In this document: in pieces, positions 18,819 to 27,660 of the stretch
Layout of the letters: each line of letters starts with the position of its first letter
Numbering within the stretch: the stretch's first letter is position 1
Source: JAHQVI01 sp963749875
Lineage (GTDB): Bacteria > Pseudomonadota > Alphaproteobacteria > Rhizobiales > Rhodomicrobiaceae
Direction of reading: 5' to 3'
NCBI GenBank assembly: GCA_963749875.1
Contig: CAVVOX010000003.1
Coordinates: forward strand, 310,001-374,000
DNA: 64,000 nt
The notes under the pieces: model-generated
Seen by the model: the letters and a program-made list of their open reading frames with translations, nothing else
The model's database searches: none
Told to the model about the DNA's origin: nothing
Position numbers and translations under genes: made by a program

Positions 18819-20423
18819 TCAGGCCGCGTCGCCGAGGATCATGTCGGCGGCCTTCTCCGCGATCATGATGGTCGGCGAATTGGTATTGCCCGAGGTGATC
18901 GTCGGCATGACCGACGCGTCCACGACGCGCAAGCCCTCCATCCCGCGCACGCGCAGGCGCTCGTCGACGACGGAAAATTCGTCCTGGCCCATCTTGCAGG
19001 TGCCGACCGGGTGAAAGATCGTCGTGCCGATATCGCCAGCCGCCCGCGCGAGGTCCTCATCGCTCGCGAGCGCGGCGCCGGGCAAATATTCCTCCGGCTC
19101 GTACCGGCTCAACGCCCGCGCCGCCAGAATCTGCCGCGTCACGCGAATGGATTGGCCAGCGACCTGCCGGTCGGTCTCGGCGGAGAGGTAGTTCGGCTGA
19201 ATTACCGGATGGTCGCGCGCCTCCGAACAGGCAATGTGCGTCGATCCGCGGCTTTCGGGGCGCAGATTGGCGACGCTCGCCGTAATCGCCGAGAAGCGAT
19301 GCAGCGGTTCGCCGAACCTGTCGAGTGAAAGCGGCTGGACATGATATTGGATGTTCGGCGTCTCGTAGGACGGGTCGGAACGCGTGAACACGCCGAGCTG
19401 GCTGGGCGCCATCGACATCGGTCCGCTGCGCCGCAAGGCATATTCGAGCGCAATGCCGGCCTTGCCGACGAGGCTTCCCGCCCCGTCGTTCAGTGTCCTG
19501 GCATTTTTCACCTTGAAAATGGTGCGGATCTGCAAATGATCCTGCAGATTTTCCCCGACGCCGGGCAGCTCGTGCAGAACGGGTACGCCCGCCGCGCTCA
19601 GCACGTCGCCCGAGCCGATGCCCGACAATTCGAGCAGCTGCGGCGAGCCGATCGCGCCGGCGGCGAGGATGACCTCGCCCGCGGCCTTCGCCTCCGAGAA
19701 CGCGCCCTTCCGCCAGAATGTGACACCCTTCGCGCGCCGGTCCTCGACGACGATCTCCTCGACCTCCGCGTTTGAGAGCACGGTGAGGTTCTTGCGGGCG
19801 AAGGCCGGGCGCAGAAAGGCCTTGGCCGTGTTCACCCGGATGCCGCGCCGCTGGTTGACGCGGAAATAGGCGACGCCGAAATTGTCGCCGCGGTTGAAGT
19901 CGTCCGTACGCGGAATGCCCACCTCCTCGCAGGCCTCGATAAACGCATCGAGGATCGGCCATGAGAGGCGCTGCGCCTCGACCCGCCATTCGCCGCCCGA
20001 CCCGTGCATGTCGTCTTCGCCGAGGGCGTAATCCTCCGACTTGCGGAAATAGGGCAGCACGTCGTCCCAGCCCCAGCCCGTATTGCCGAGCTGACGCCAG
20101 CCATCATAGTCGCGCGCCTGTCCGCGCATATAGATCATGCCGTTGATGGAGGAGGAGCCGCCGAGCACACGGCCGCGCGGATAGGCGAGCGCCCGGCCGT
20201 TGAGCCCCGGCACGGGCTCGGTCTTGAAGCCCCAATCCGTGCGCGGATTGCCCATGCAATAGAGGTAGCCGACAGGGACATGGATCCAGAAATAATTGTC
20301 GCTGCCGCCCGCTTCGAGCAGCAAGACCCGGTTGCGGGGATCAGCGCTCAGCCGGTTGGCCAGCACACAGCCCGCCGACCCCGCGCCGACAATGATGTAG
20401 TCGAACTCTCCGATGGTCTGCAA
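18819..20423 (-). CDS. GMC family FAD-dependent oxidoreductase (choline dehydrogenase-like)
   Basis: 534 aa if translation starts at TTG 20423 (giving MQTIGEFDYIIVGAGSAG), with AAGGGA upstream; the frame is open to 20657, but the extra residues are not family-like. FAD Rossmann motif VGAGSAGCVLANRL, then LLLEAGG, the GMC signature GRVLGGSSSINGMIYMRG, and the C-terminal catalytic region HPVGTCKMG (His) and SGNTNSPTIMIAEKAA (Asn). Substrate unknown: BetA-like alcohol oxidation is the family expectation, but no bet genes are adjacent. No signal peptide. Convergent with the GGDEF-EAL gene. Confidence 0.88.
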   Translation of the reverse strand: MQTIGEFDYIIVGAGSAGCVLANRLSADPRNRVLLLEAGGSDNYFWIHVPVGYLYCMGNPRTDWGFKTEPVPGLNGRALAYPRGRVLGGSSSINGMIYMRGQARDYDGWRQLGNTGWGWDDVLPYFRKSEDYALGEDDMHGSGGEWRVEAQRLSWPILDAFIEACEEVGIPRTDDFNRGDNFGVAYFRVNQRRGIRVNTAKAFLRPAFARKNLTVLSNAEVEEIVVEDRRAKGVTFWRKGAFSEAKAAGEVILAAGAIGSPQLLELSGIGSGDVLSAAGVPVLHELPGVGENLQDHLQIRTIFKVKNARTLNDGAGSLVGKAGIALEYALRRSGPMSMAPSQLGVFTRSDPSYETPNIQYHVQPLSLDRFGEPLHRFSAITASVANLRPESRGSTHIACSEARDHPVIQPNYLSAETDRQVAGQSIRVTRQILAARALSRYEPEEYLPGAALASDEDLARAAGDIGTTIFHPVGTCKMGQDEFSVVDERLRVRGMEGLRVVDASVMPTITSGNTNSPTIMIAEKAADMILGDAA

Positions 20424-20800
20424 AGGCGTGTCCGTCCCTTGAGGCTTTTGGGCAGGGTAAGCATTTTTTCGGGGGAGTGGAAGCGCTGAGGGATTTTGGG
20501 GCGTGTCGAGGTTCAACGGCGATTGACGCGAGATCATGGCCATCGGCCTCGCCTTGGCAAGGGACATCCGCAGACGTAGCCGCTTCAACTTCAGGTTACA
20601 GGCCAGGCCAGCCTGATCTAAAATGCGCCGCTTTCGCTGCCCCGCGCCTAGGCACAACAGGAAATGCTTTTATTGCTATTCAGCGCAATAGCGTAATCCT
20701 TGATCCCATGCGAAACGATGGGCAGGCTGCCCGTGGCAGTGGGTAGCTATGCGAAACGCGGCGTGCTTGATACCATTACCCGATACTGCCGCCATCGCGC
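20424..20800. other. Intergenic region, no gene seen
   Basis: About 380 bases upstream of the GMC gene. It must hold that gene's promoter. Forward and reverse frames give no convincing protein; a weak hairpin-like sequence (TTGCTATTCAGCGCAATAGC) lies near 20673-20692. Followed by a probable minus-strand pseudogene. Confidence 0.4.
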
Positions 20801-21078
20801 CTACGACATGGGCATGTTGAGATTTTGCATGTCGGTCTGTCCTCCCCCACCGCCACTTGGCTCTTCAATATTCCGCATTGTGTCCCTGATAATGGTAAGA
20901 AGCTTATAGGGCCGGTTGTGTTTTTCGAGATAGGCAATGCGGCGCCGAATGATCTGGCCCGGCGGAAGCCCGCGCTCCGTTCAATGGTAACAAGCGCATG
21001 AACGGGGATTGTTCCGGCTGGAAAGAAGACCTGGTACAGATAGTTTAAACTCAGTCGGTACTTTTTGATTCAGGTCAT
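20801..21078 (-). pseudogene. Remnant of a small gene of unknown family
   Basis: On the minus strand, protein-like sequence runs from an ATG at 21078 to a TAG at 20801-20803. It needs a read-through of a TGA at codon 3 and one frame change near 20967. Frame one reads KKYRLSLNYLYQVFFPAGTI followed by VHALVTIERS; the second frame reads GLPPGQIIRRRIAYLEKHN, then RPYKLLTIIRDTMRNIEEPS and a Gly-rich tail ending NLNMPMS. Span 278 bases, not a multiple of three. I do not recognise the family. The start region overlaps the FNR-like box of the cupredoxin promoter. Confidence 0.45.
21065..21078 (+). promoter_or_regulatory. FNR/FixK-like box upstream of the cupredoxin gene
   Basis: TTGATTCAGGTCAT, an imperfect match to TTGAT-N4-ATCAA. 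Its centre is about 82 bases before the cupredoxin ATG; activation at -41.5 would give a 40-base leader. The same sequence with one variable base (TTGATGCAGGTCAT), in the same orientation to its gene, occurs at 42394-42407. Confidence 0.5.
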
Positions 21079-21152
21079 GGCAGGTTCACCGGCGCGGTGT
21101 TAACATTCTACTTGGCTCAATGGGGAGCCTCAATGCACAGGGGGTACAAACA

Positions 21153-21662
21153 ATGAATCTATCTAGAAGAAGTTTGCTGATATTGGTTCCGATGGTGCTG
21201 ACGCTAGCACAAATCGGGCCGTCCTTTGCGGCCGGAACTGTTGTCAAAGTCTCGCTTTGGGATAGCGGCCCCGATGCAATGGACATGCTTGGCAAAGGCA
21301 CGAACTGGGCCATGGGCGTGGTGCCCAAAGATGCGCCGAAGCCGTCAATGGGCATTGATATCGAGCCCAAAGAGGTTGCGGCTGGGGAGGTCACATTCGA
21401 TGTGACCAACGTTTCCAAGGACTCCCTGCATGAAATGATCGTCGCGCCTGTGCCAGACGAGGGGCAGCTACTGCCTTATATCCAGGCGGAGGAAAGAGTT
21501 GATGAAGAGGCTACCCACGACTTAGGCGAAGTTTCGGAGCTGGATCCCGGAAAATCTGGTTCGCTAACGGTAACTATGAAGCCAGGCAAATATATCCTCT
21601 TTTGCAACATCCCCGGACATTACGTGCTGGGCATGTGGACGCTGATTACCGTCAAGCCCTGA
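21153..21662 (+). CDS. Secreted type 1 copper protein (cupredoxin)
   Basis: 169 aa with a signal peptide (cleavage probably after SFAAG, residue 27-28), so periplasmic. The C-terminal half is a cupredoxin fold with a complete type 1 site: His93 (DSLHEMIV), Cys151, His156 and Met161 (FCNIPGHYVLGMW). It probably acts as a soluble electron carrier or copper-binding protein; no partner gene is adjacent. The ATG at 21153 follows an AGGGGG Shine-Dalgarno, so the in-frame ATG at 21120 is not needed. An FNR/FixK-like box upstream suggests oxygen- or nitrogen-oxide-linked control. Confidence 0.88.
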   Translation: MNLSRRSLLILVPMVLTLAQIGPSFAAGTVVKVSLWDSGPDAMDMLGKGTNWAMGVVPKDAPKPSMGIDIEPKEVAAGEVTFDVTNVSKDSLHEMIVAPVPDEGQLLPYIQAEERVDEEATHDLGEVSELDPGKSGSLTVTMKPGKYILFCNIPGHYVLGMWTLITVKP

Positions 21663-21864
21663 GGCGCAACGAGCTCGTATTTCGCTCTTTGACCTGCGTC
21701 AACGTCAACATTGGTCGGCTTCGTTGACGCAGGTCGTCCCAATACAACAAGTTTCCATCGATCTGGCTGGTGAATCTTGCCGAATGTCCAATATGAGGCG
21801 CAACCAGACCCATATCTGCCATCTTGGACTTCCAGCGTTGGCCTAACACGGGGCCAGCGCTCCT

Positions 21865-23232
21865 TCACCCCTCCTTCCTCAGCCGTGCGGCATAAAACCC
21901 GTCCATGCCGCTCAACTCCGGATCGCTGAGCTGCAGATAATGGGGCAGGGTGCGCAGCGTGCCGTCCTCGTTTAGCCATTCCGGGCGCCCGCCGATCTCT
22001 TCCGGCTCGATCGGGGAAAGCCGGACGTCGTCACGCTTGCCGATCAGATGCGCAATCTGATCCGGGCCTTCGGCGGGTTCCAGCGAGCAGGTGCAAAAGA
22101 CGAGAACGCCGCCTGGCCTGACGACGTCGAGCGCCTTGATCAGCATCTCCTGCTGACGTTTCGCCAGCTCGGCAATATCGGAGGCGCTCTTCAGATAGGG
22201 AATATCGGGATTGCGGCGGATGGTGCCGGTGGCGGAGCAGGGCGCATCCAGAAGCACGGCATCGAACGGCGCGTCCGGCGTCCAGCTCATGAGATCGGCG
22301 GCGATCGCTTCGGCGTCCAGCTTCAGCCGGGCAAGGTTCTGCTTCAGCCGCTCAAGGCGTTTCCCGGAGATGTCCAGGGCAGTTACCGTCGCGCCGGCAT
22401 GAGCGAGCTGCGCGGTCTTACCGCCCGGCGCGGCGCAAAGATCGGCAACGCACTTGTCCTTCACATCGCCGAGCAGCCGCGCCGGCAGGCTGGCGGCGGC
22501 GTCCTGCACCCACCATTCGCCTTCGCTGAAACCGTCCAGCTCCTCGATCCGGCCCTTGCTGGCAAGGCGGACGCTGCCTGTCGGCAAGACGATGCCGCCC
22601 AGGCGCTTCGCCCAGCCTTCGGGCCCCGATTTCACGGTGAGGTCAAGCGGTGGCTCGTTCAGATGCTGGCTTGCAATGCGCGCGGCCTCATCGGCGCCAT
22701 AGGCGCGCGACCAGCTCTCCCACAGCCAGTCCGGCGTGTTGAGCCGCCCGGCGTCCTGCTCCAGGGCGATCGCCGCGCCCCGCTCGGAGACGCGCCGCAA
22801 GACCGCATTGGCAAGGCGGCTGAAGCGGCGGGCCTGGGCGTCCTGGCGCACCTGGAACACGGCGAGATTGATGACGGCGTGCGGCGGGCTTTTCAGGAAG
22901 ACGAGCTGGGCGGCGGCGCAAAGCAGGATCGCATCGAGCCGGCCGCGCTTTTCCGGCAGCGGCTTTGCGATGAAACTCTTGATGATTTCCGCGAGCTGGC
23001 CTTTCCGGCGCAATGTGGTGGCCGAAATGGCGCGGGCAAAGGCACGGTCGCGCGGGGCCAGCTCGGCAAATCGCTCATCCGCGGCAAGCCGCTCGAAAGC
23101 GTCATCGAAAGCACGGCGATGCGTCAGCACCTCGGTCAGAAGCGCAACGGCCATTCGCCTGGCTTTGAGGCCGGCGCGATCCTCTGCGGTCAAGCGATCC
23201 TCATTGGGGCCGAATAGCCGTGAGCCGAACAC
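21865..23232 (-). CDS. rsmB: 16S rRNA (cytosine-967-C5)-methyltransferase family protein
   Basis: 455 aa: N-terminal NusB-like RNA-binding domain (about 20-160) followed by the SAM-dependent RsmB/NOL1 catalytic domain. SAM-binding motif ADLCAAPGGKTAQLAHAG, motif IV LLDAPCSATGTIRRNPD (Cys about 332) and catalytic motif VI FCTCSLEPAEG (Cys about 380-382) are all intact. It methylates C967 of 16S rRNA in the cytoplasm if orthologous to E. coli RsmB. Same strand as htpX, 75 bases downstream of it, an adjacency common in alphaproteobacteria. Confidence 0.9.
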   Translation of the reverse strand: MFGSRLFGPNEDRLTAEDRAGLKARRMAVALLTEVLTHRRAFDDAFERLAADERFAELAPRDRAFARAISATTLRRKGQLAEIIKSFIAKPLPEKRGRLDAILLCAAAQLVFLKSPPHAVINLAVFQVRQDAQARRFSRLANAVLRRVSERGAAIALEQDAGRLNTPDWLWESWSRAYGADEAARIASQHLNEPPLDLTVKSGPEGWAKRLGGIVLPTGSVRLASKGRIEELDGFSEGEWWVQDAAASLPARLLGDVKDKCVADLCAAPGGKTAQLAHAGATVTALDISGKRLERLKQNLARLKLDAEAIAADLMSWTPDAPFDAVLLDAPCSATGTIRRNPDIPYLKSASDIAELAKRQQEMLIKALDVVRPGGVLVFCTCSLEPAEGPDQIAHLIGKRDDVRLSPIEPEEIGGRPEWLNEDGTLRTLPHYLQLSDPELSGMDGFYAARLRKEG

Positions 23233-23307
23233 ATCCCCCGCCAGTCTGCCGATTTACAAGCGGCTCTCATCCTTGCCGGGTCGGTGCCGCCGTTGCAAGA
23301 TGCGGGG

Positions 23308-24243
23308 CTACCCCCACGGGTCCTTATCCCCCTCTTGCACGCGCCGGCCCCAAGGTCCGCGTGCGGTCGTCTCGGCCGCCGGCGCGGCGGCTGCCTCACC
23401 CATCTCGCGGGCGATCTCCTGCAGTGCGGCAATGCGGTTTTCGGTATTCGGGTGGGTCGAGAAGAGATTGTCCATGCCCTGACCGCTCAGCGGGTTGATG
23501 ATGAACAGATGCGCGGTCGCGGGATTGCGCTCGGCGCGGCCATAGGGGATCTGGTGCGCCAAGCCGGCAATCTTCTGCAAAGCGGAGGCCAGCCAGAGCG
23601 GGCGCTGGGAGATATAGGCGCCCATCTTGTCGGCCTGATATTCGCGCGAGCGGCTGATCGCCATCTGGATCAGGCCGGCGGCAAGCGGGGCGAGAAACAC
23701 CATGAGAAGCGTGCCGACCAGTCCGAAGCCGCCATTATTGTTGCGGCTGCCGCCGAAAAACAGGCCGAAATTGGCAAGCATGGAGATCGCCGCACCGAGT
23801 GTGGCGGCAACCGTCATGATGAGCGTGTCGCGGTTTTTGACGTGGGCCAGCTCATGCGCTACGACGCCCGCCACCTCCTCGCGCGACAGGCGCTCGAGCA
23901 GGCCTGTGGTCGCGGCGACGGCCGCGTTTTCCGGATTGCGGCCGGTTGCAAAGGCGTTCGGCTGGTCGGCGTGGATGATGTAGACCTTCGGCATGGGCAG
24001 TTCGGCATTGGCGGCGAGCTGGCGCACAATGTCGTAATATTCGGGCGCCGTGCGCGCATTCACCTCCTGGGCTTTGTGCATCCGCAAAACGACCTTGTCG
24101 GAATTCCAATAGCTGAAGAGGTTCATGACGAGCGCGACCAGGAACGCGATCACCATGCCCGTCTGGCCGCCGATGAGGTAGCCGACGGCCATGAACAGGG
24201 CGGTCAGCGTGGCGAGAAGCAGTGTTGTGCGAAAATAGTTCAT
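23308..24243 (-). CDS. htpX: Zinc metalloprotease HtpX
   Basis: M48B membrane protease that cleaves misfolded membrane proteins and works beside FtsH. 311 aa: two N-terminal TM helices (LLLATLTALFMAVGYLIGG; MVIAFLVALVMNLFSYW), then HExxH as VVAHELAHVKNRD (His130, Glu131, His134), and two further hydrophobic segments (MTVAATLGAAISMLANFGLF; GTLLMVFLAPLAAGLIQMAI). The third zinc ligand Glu lies in SREYQADKMGA. The C-terminal tail is Ala/Pro-rich. Confidence 0.95.
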   Translation of the reverse strand: MNYFRTTLLLATLTALFMAVGYLIGGQTGMVIAFLVALVMNLFSYWNSDKVVLRMHKAQEVNARTAPEYYDIVRQLAANAELPMPKVYIIHADQPNAFATGRNPENAAVAATTGLLERLSREEVAGVVAHELAHVKNRDTLIMTVAATLGAAISMLANFGLFFGGSRNNNGGFGLVGTLLMVFLAPLAAGLIQMAISRSREYQADKMGAYISQRPLWLASALQKIAGLAHQIPYGRAERNPATAHLFIINPLSGQGMDNLFSTHPNTENRIAALQEIAREMGEAAAAPAAETTARGPWGRRVQEGDKDPWG

Positions 24244-24387
24244 TGCTATGCCTCGAGGGGACGTATGGCCCGCAATTGCGGAGCAGGCCGGCGCTCGGAT
24301 GAGGCCGCCGCTCCGCGAAATCAGTCGACGGTTTGACAGGCCTCATCGGCGTTAAGATATAGTGTCGGAAGGCCGGAGTACAAAATT

Positions 24388-24603
24388 ATGGCGCGGGAGC
24401 CGTCGAAAGCCGGGGAAAATCATGCTGCCGATCGAGGCGAGGGATCGTCTCCGGCTGAACGCGCCCTGGCGGAGGCTGAAGAGCGCCGCAAGAAGACCGC
24501 GAGCCGTGGGAACGCCCGGCCAAAGGAGATCGGCGGCCGGGAAGGGCTGGAGCCGACCCGTTACGGCGATTGGGAGAAGGGCGGCATCGCTTCCGATTTT
24601 TGA
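24388..24603 (+). CDS. DUF1674 / succinate dehydrogenase assembly factor 4 homologue
   Basis: 71 aa, charged and soluble. The C-terminal signature EIGGREGLEPTRYGDWEKGG followed by IASDF is the hallmark of DUF1674/SDHAF4. SDHAF4 in eukaryotes binds flavinated SdhA and promotes assembly of succinate dehydrogenase; the bacterial role is inferred. No sdh genes lie in this window. Placed between htpX (divergent) and the histidine kinase (convergent). Confidence 0.88.
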   Translation: MAREPSKAGENHAADRGEGSSPAERALAEAEERRKKTASRGNARPKEIGGREGLEPTRYGDWEKGGIASDF

Positions 24604-24636
24604 TGCGGGCGTTAACGGCCGAGAGTGCCCACGCAC

Positions 24637-26004
24637 TCACGCATTAATCGGCAGCTGTATGGTCGCGCTCAGCCCGCCGCCTGCGCGGTTCTTGATCCGG
24701 ATATCGCCGCCATGTCCCCGCGCGATCGAGCGCGCGATGGCAAGGCCCAGCCCGATGCCGCCCGTTTCCTGACCGCGCAATTCATCCAGCCGGACGAACG
24801 GCATGAAGACCTGGGACATGTTTTCCTCGGGAATGCCGAGGCCGTCATCCTCGACCGTAATCCAAACCTCGCTTGCCGGCCTGTTCAGCGAAACCCGGGC
24901 CGATTTGCCGTGAATGACCGCGTTCTCGACCAGATTGCGGACGGCGCGCCTGAGACTATGCGGCCGGCAGCGATAGAGCAGGCGGCCATTTTCCCGATAG
25001 GTGACGCTCCGGTTCATATCCGCCTGGTCCTCGCAGACGGTCTGAACCAGCGCGTTGAGATCGACGATCCGCGTCGGTTCGGCGGCGGACTCCTCTCGGG
25101 CAAAGGCGAGCGCCCCTTCGGCCATCTGCTGCATCTCGTCAAGCGAAGAAAGAATCCGAGCGCGCGTCTCCTCATCCTCGATGAACTCCGCCCTGAGGCG
25201 CATGGTGGTTATGGGCGTGCGCAGATCGTGCCCCACCGCGGCGAGCATCTTCATGCGGTCGAGCACGAATCGGGAAAGCCGCTCCCGCATATTGTTGAAC
25301 GCATCGATCGCCTCGCGGATTTCCGCCGGCCCCGTCGGCCGGACGGGGCGGATCTCTTCGCCGCGCCCGAACGCATCCGCGGCCTCGGCCAGCCGGTTGA
25401 TGGGGCGGGTAATCTGGCGGATCACGACCGCCAGCGCCGATCCGAAAACGAAAACCATGGTTCCGATGGGCACCAGGAGGAGAGCGATGGAAGGCGGCCG
25501 CACCTTCCGCGCCACTTCCAGCGTCAGCCATTTGCCGTTTATGAGCTGAACGGACGCCTCAAGCCAGGGATCGCTCTCCGGAACCGGCCAGTCCAGCCAC
25601 GCCGCCGTCCAATATTGGAGGATCTCCAGCGTGGAAGGCGGGTCGGCGACATCGACGAATACCTGATGCGGCGCTTTCCCGACCATCTCCCGCAATTCGC
25701 GCAGATAGACGGATTTCTTATCGATGCCGGTCTGGGGATCCGGGCCTTTCGGTGTGATTACGAATGTCAGAAGCGGCGTATCGGAGGCGTCGAGGACCGC
25801 CTGGTGCAGATTGTCGGGCATCCCATCGAGCAGCTCCGTGATCGATGCGATCCGCGAAAGGATATAATCCGTCCACCAGCGTCTTATCGCGTTCTGCCGT
25901 TCATCGACGGTGATCGCAAAGAGAGCGGTCTGGGCAACAACAAGCGCCAGCAATGCGACAGCGACGAGCTGCCCCGAAACGGTACGCGGCACGATGCGCT
26001 TCAT
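24637..26004 (-). CDS. Sensor histidine kinase (EnvZ-like)
   Basis: 455 aa: N-terminal TM helix (LVAVALLALVVAQTALFAIT), a periplasmic sensor domain of about 140 residues, second TM (IALLLVPIGTMVFVFGSALA), HAMP (ITRPINRLAEAADAFGRG), dimerisation/phosphoacceptor helix with His259 in AAVGHDLRTPITTMRLRAEF, and an HATPase domain with N box (AVRNLVENAVIHG), G1 (EDDGLGIP) and G2 (GGIGLGLAIARSIARGHGG). It phosphorylates the response regulator encoded 17 bases upstream. The stimulus is not known. Confidence 0.93.
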   Translation of the reverse strand: MKRIVPRTVSGQLVAVALLALVVAQTALFAITVDERQNAIRRWWTDYILSRIASITELLDGMPDNLHQAVLDASDTPLLTFVITPKGPDPQTGIDKKSVYLRELREMVGKAPHQVFVDVADPPSTLEILQYWTAAWLDWPVPESDPWLEASVQLINGKWLTLEVARKVRPPSIALLLVPIGTMVFVFGSALAVVIRQITRPINRLAEAADAFGRGEEIRPVRPTGPAEIREAIDAFNNMRERLSRFVLDRMKMLAAVGHDLRTPITTMRLRAEFIEDEETRARILSSLDEMQQMAEGALAFAREESAAEPTRIVDLNALVQTVCEDQADMNRSVTYRENGRLLYRCRPHSLRRAVRNLVENAVIHGKSARVSLNRPASEVWITVEDDGLGIPEENMSQVFMPFVRLDELRGQETGGIGLGLAIARSIARGHGGDIRIKNRAGGGLSATIQLPINA

Positions 26005-26021
26005 GGCGGCTCACCCGTGCA

Positions 26022-26747
26022 TCATAGTGGCTCAACCACACCCGCAAATTTATAGCCGCCGCCCCACACCGTTTGTATCAGCTTCGGGTTCTTCGGGTCA
26101 TCTTCAATCTTGCGGCGCAGCCGGCTGACCTGATTGTCGATGCTGCGGTCGAACAGATTGGCCATGCGCCCTTTGGTGAGATCCAGAAGCTGATCGCGAT
26201 TGAGGACAATGTTGGGACGCTCCAGAAAAACGGTCAGGAGCAGGCACTCGCCATGCGACAGCGGCATGATCACGCCGTCCTCGCCATTTGTGATCTCCCG
26301 CCGGTCGGCGCAGAAGGTCCAGCCGCCGAAGCGCAGCGTCTTGCCCAGATCGGGCTCCCGGGAAGGCGGAATGCTGTTCGTGCGGCGCAAGACCGCCTTG
26401 ATGCGGGCGACGAGCTCGCGCGGATTGAATGGTTTGGTGACATAATCGTCCGCGCCGAGCTCAAGTCCGATGATGCGGTCGGTTTCCTCGGTCAGCGCGG
26501 TGAGCAGGATGATCGGAATGTCCATGCTGGCGCGAACATAACGCGCAAAAGCAAGGCCATCCTCGCCGGGCATCATGATGTCGAGGACAATCAGATCGAT
26601 TGCGCTTGTCTTGAGGTGCTTTCTCGCCTCCCCTGCGTCCGAAGCGGTGGTAACCCGCAAGGCGTGTTTGCGGAGAAATCTTGCGAGCAGATCCCGGATC
26701 TCGCGGTGATCATCGACGATGAGAATATGCGGTGTCGGTTCCATCAT
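26022..26747 (-). CDS. OmpR family response regulator
   Basis: 241 aa from the ATG at 26747 (a second ATG follows directly). Receiver domain 1-125 with acidic pair VDDHREI (12-13), phosphoacceptor Asp56 in VLDIMMPGEDG, Thr in LLTALTEE and Lys in GADDYVTKPFNPREL. The C-terminal winged helix includes LLTVFLERPNIVLNRDQLLD and FDRSIDNQVSRLRRKIE. Partner of the kinase just downstream. The frame upstream to 26843 runs into non-coding sequence and is not used. A dispersed repeat lies about 70 bases upstream. Confidence 0.93.
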   Translation of the reverse strand: MMEPTPHILIVDDHREIRDLLARFLRKHALRVTTASDAGEARKHLKTSAIDLIVLDIMMPGEDGLAFARYVRASMDIPIILLTALTEETDRIIGLELGADDYVTKPFNPRELVARIKAVLRRTNSIPPSREPDLGKTLRFGGWTFCADRREITNGEDGVIMPLSHGECLLLTVFLERPNIVLNRDQLLDLTKGRMANLFDRSIDNQVSRLRRKIEDDPKNPKLIQTVWGGGYKFAGVVEPL

Positions 26748-26817
26748 TTTGCTACGCCGTCCAGCGGTCAATTCGAGACATCTGCCATCGCTCCGCGACG
26801 CTTTGCGTCCCCTGCGC

Positions 26818-26948
26818 AGCGAGCCCAACGCGGGTCCAAGCATGTCCCCGCGAAGGCGGGGATGGATGCGGGAACAGTTGCGCTCGTCTTTCGAAATGGA
26901 TCAACTGAACCTCGTTCAATTGATTTCAATTGAACGAGGGTTGATCTA
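26818..26948 (-). repeat. Dispersed two-hairpin repeat, copy B
   Basis: Inverted relative to copy A at 10463-10592. On the minus strand it begins TAGATCAACCCTCG, has the palindrome centre CAATTGAAATCAATTG, and then the hairpin CCCCGCCTTCGCGGGG. Roughly 85 percent identical to copy A over 130 bases by eye. It sits in the upstream region of the OmpR-type regulator. Confidence 0.75.
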
Positions 26949-27228
26949 GGGGAAGCGCATGGCATTAGACGCCATTCGTAGCGTTTGGGTTCTGTACGGC
27001 GGATGAACCGAATGGTTCAGCGCGAATAAGAGCCCCGTTTCATGCCATTAGCAGTGAGGGGTCGAGCAACTGACGAGCCGGCCGCCGCTGGGGCAAGCGG
27101 TTATCCCTCGCGGCGCGGCGCGACCCGGCGTGGCGACGAAATCGTCCCCCTCACAGATGCGAGGTTGCGCCGACGGTCTCTCGACAATCGCGAACTGGGT
27201 CGGTATGGGCCTGGCTGACGCCGCCGCC
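26949..27228. other. Intergenic region, no gene seen
   Basis: About 280 bases between the dispersed repeat and the end of the CBS gene. A GC-rich segment (27070-27130) and short open frames on both strands lack protein-like composition or a ribosome binding site. Confidence 0.35.
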
Positions 27229-27660
27229 TTATCCTGTCGCGATATATTCACGCATCGATGCGGCTTCCATCTCCGCCGCCGCGATGCGCTGCTTCACCAC
27301 ATCGCCGATCGAGACGATACCGATTAGGCATCCGCTCTCGACGACCGGCAGGTGCCGGAATCGATGGGCGGTCATCGTCTCCATGAGCCATTCGACCGTG
27401 TCGCGCTCGGTGCAGGTTCTCACGTCTTTCGTCATGTGATTTTCGACTGGCTCGTCGAAGATGCTCGCTCCGCTGCCTGCCAGGATTTGCATAATGTCCC
27501 GTTCGGAAATAATGCCCCTCACATGCCGCTTGTCATCGCAAACGACGACAGCGCCGATCTTTTTCTCTGCAAGCAACCTGACGATTTCCATGAGCGTCGC
27601 GTTCGGCGAAATGGTCGCAACGTGACGGCCCTTGTCTTTGAGAATTCTGGCGACGTTCAT
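27229..27660 (-). CDS. CBS-domain pair protein
   Basis: 143 aa made almost entirely of two CBS domains (about 8-65 and 75-133): GAVVVCDDKRHVRGIISERD and RHLPVVESGCLIGIVSIGDV. Such stand-alone pairs bind adenine nucleotides and act as small regulators; in alphaproteobacteria they often belong to stress or low-oxygen regulons. The start at 27660 (MNVARILKDKG) is preferred over the ATG at 27684 because it matches family starts and has a GGGAGAACCCG leader. No partner enzyme is adjacent. Confidence 0.9.
   Translation of the reverse strand: MNVARILKDKGRHVATISPNATLMEIVRLLAEKKIGAVVVCDDKRHVRGIISERDIMQILAGSGASIFDEPVENHMTKDVRTCTERDTVEWLMETMTAHRFRHLPVVESGCLIGIVSIGDVVKQRIAAAEMEAASMREYIATG

Noticed and set aside
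26905..26940. TTGAT-containing palindrome as a regulator site before the OmpR gene
   Set aside because: It is part of the dispersed repeat and occurs identically after ctaE, so it reflects the repeat and not an operator.
27048..27251. 67-codon minus-strand frame upstream of the OmpR region
   Set aside because: No ribosome-binding site, overlaps the 3' end of the CBS gene and has no family resemblance.
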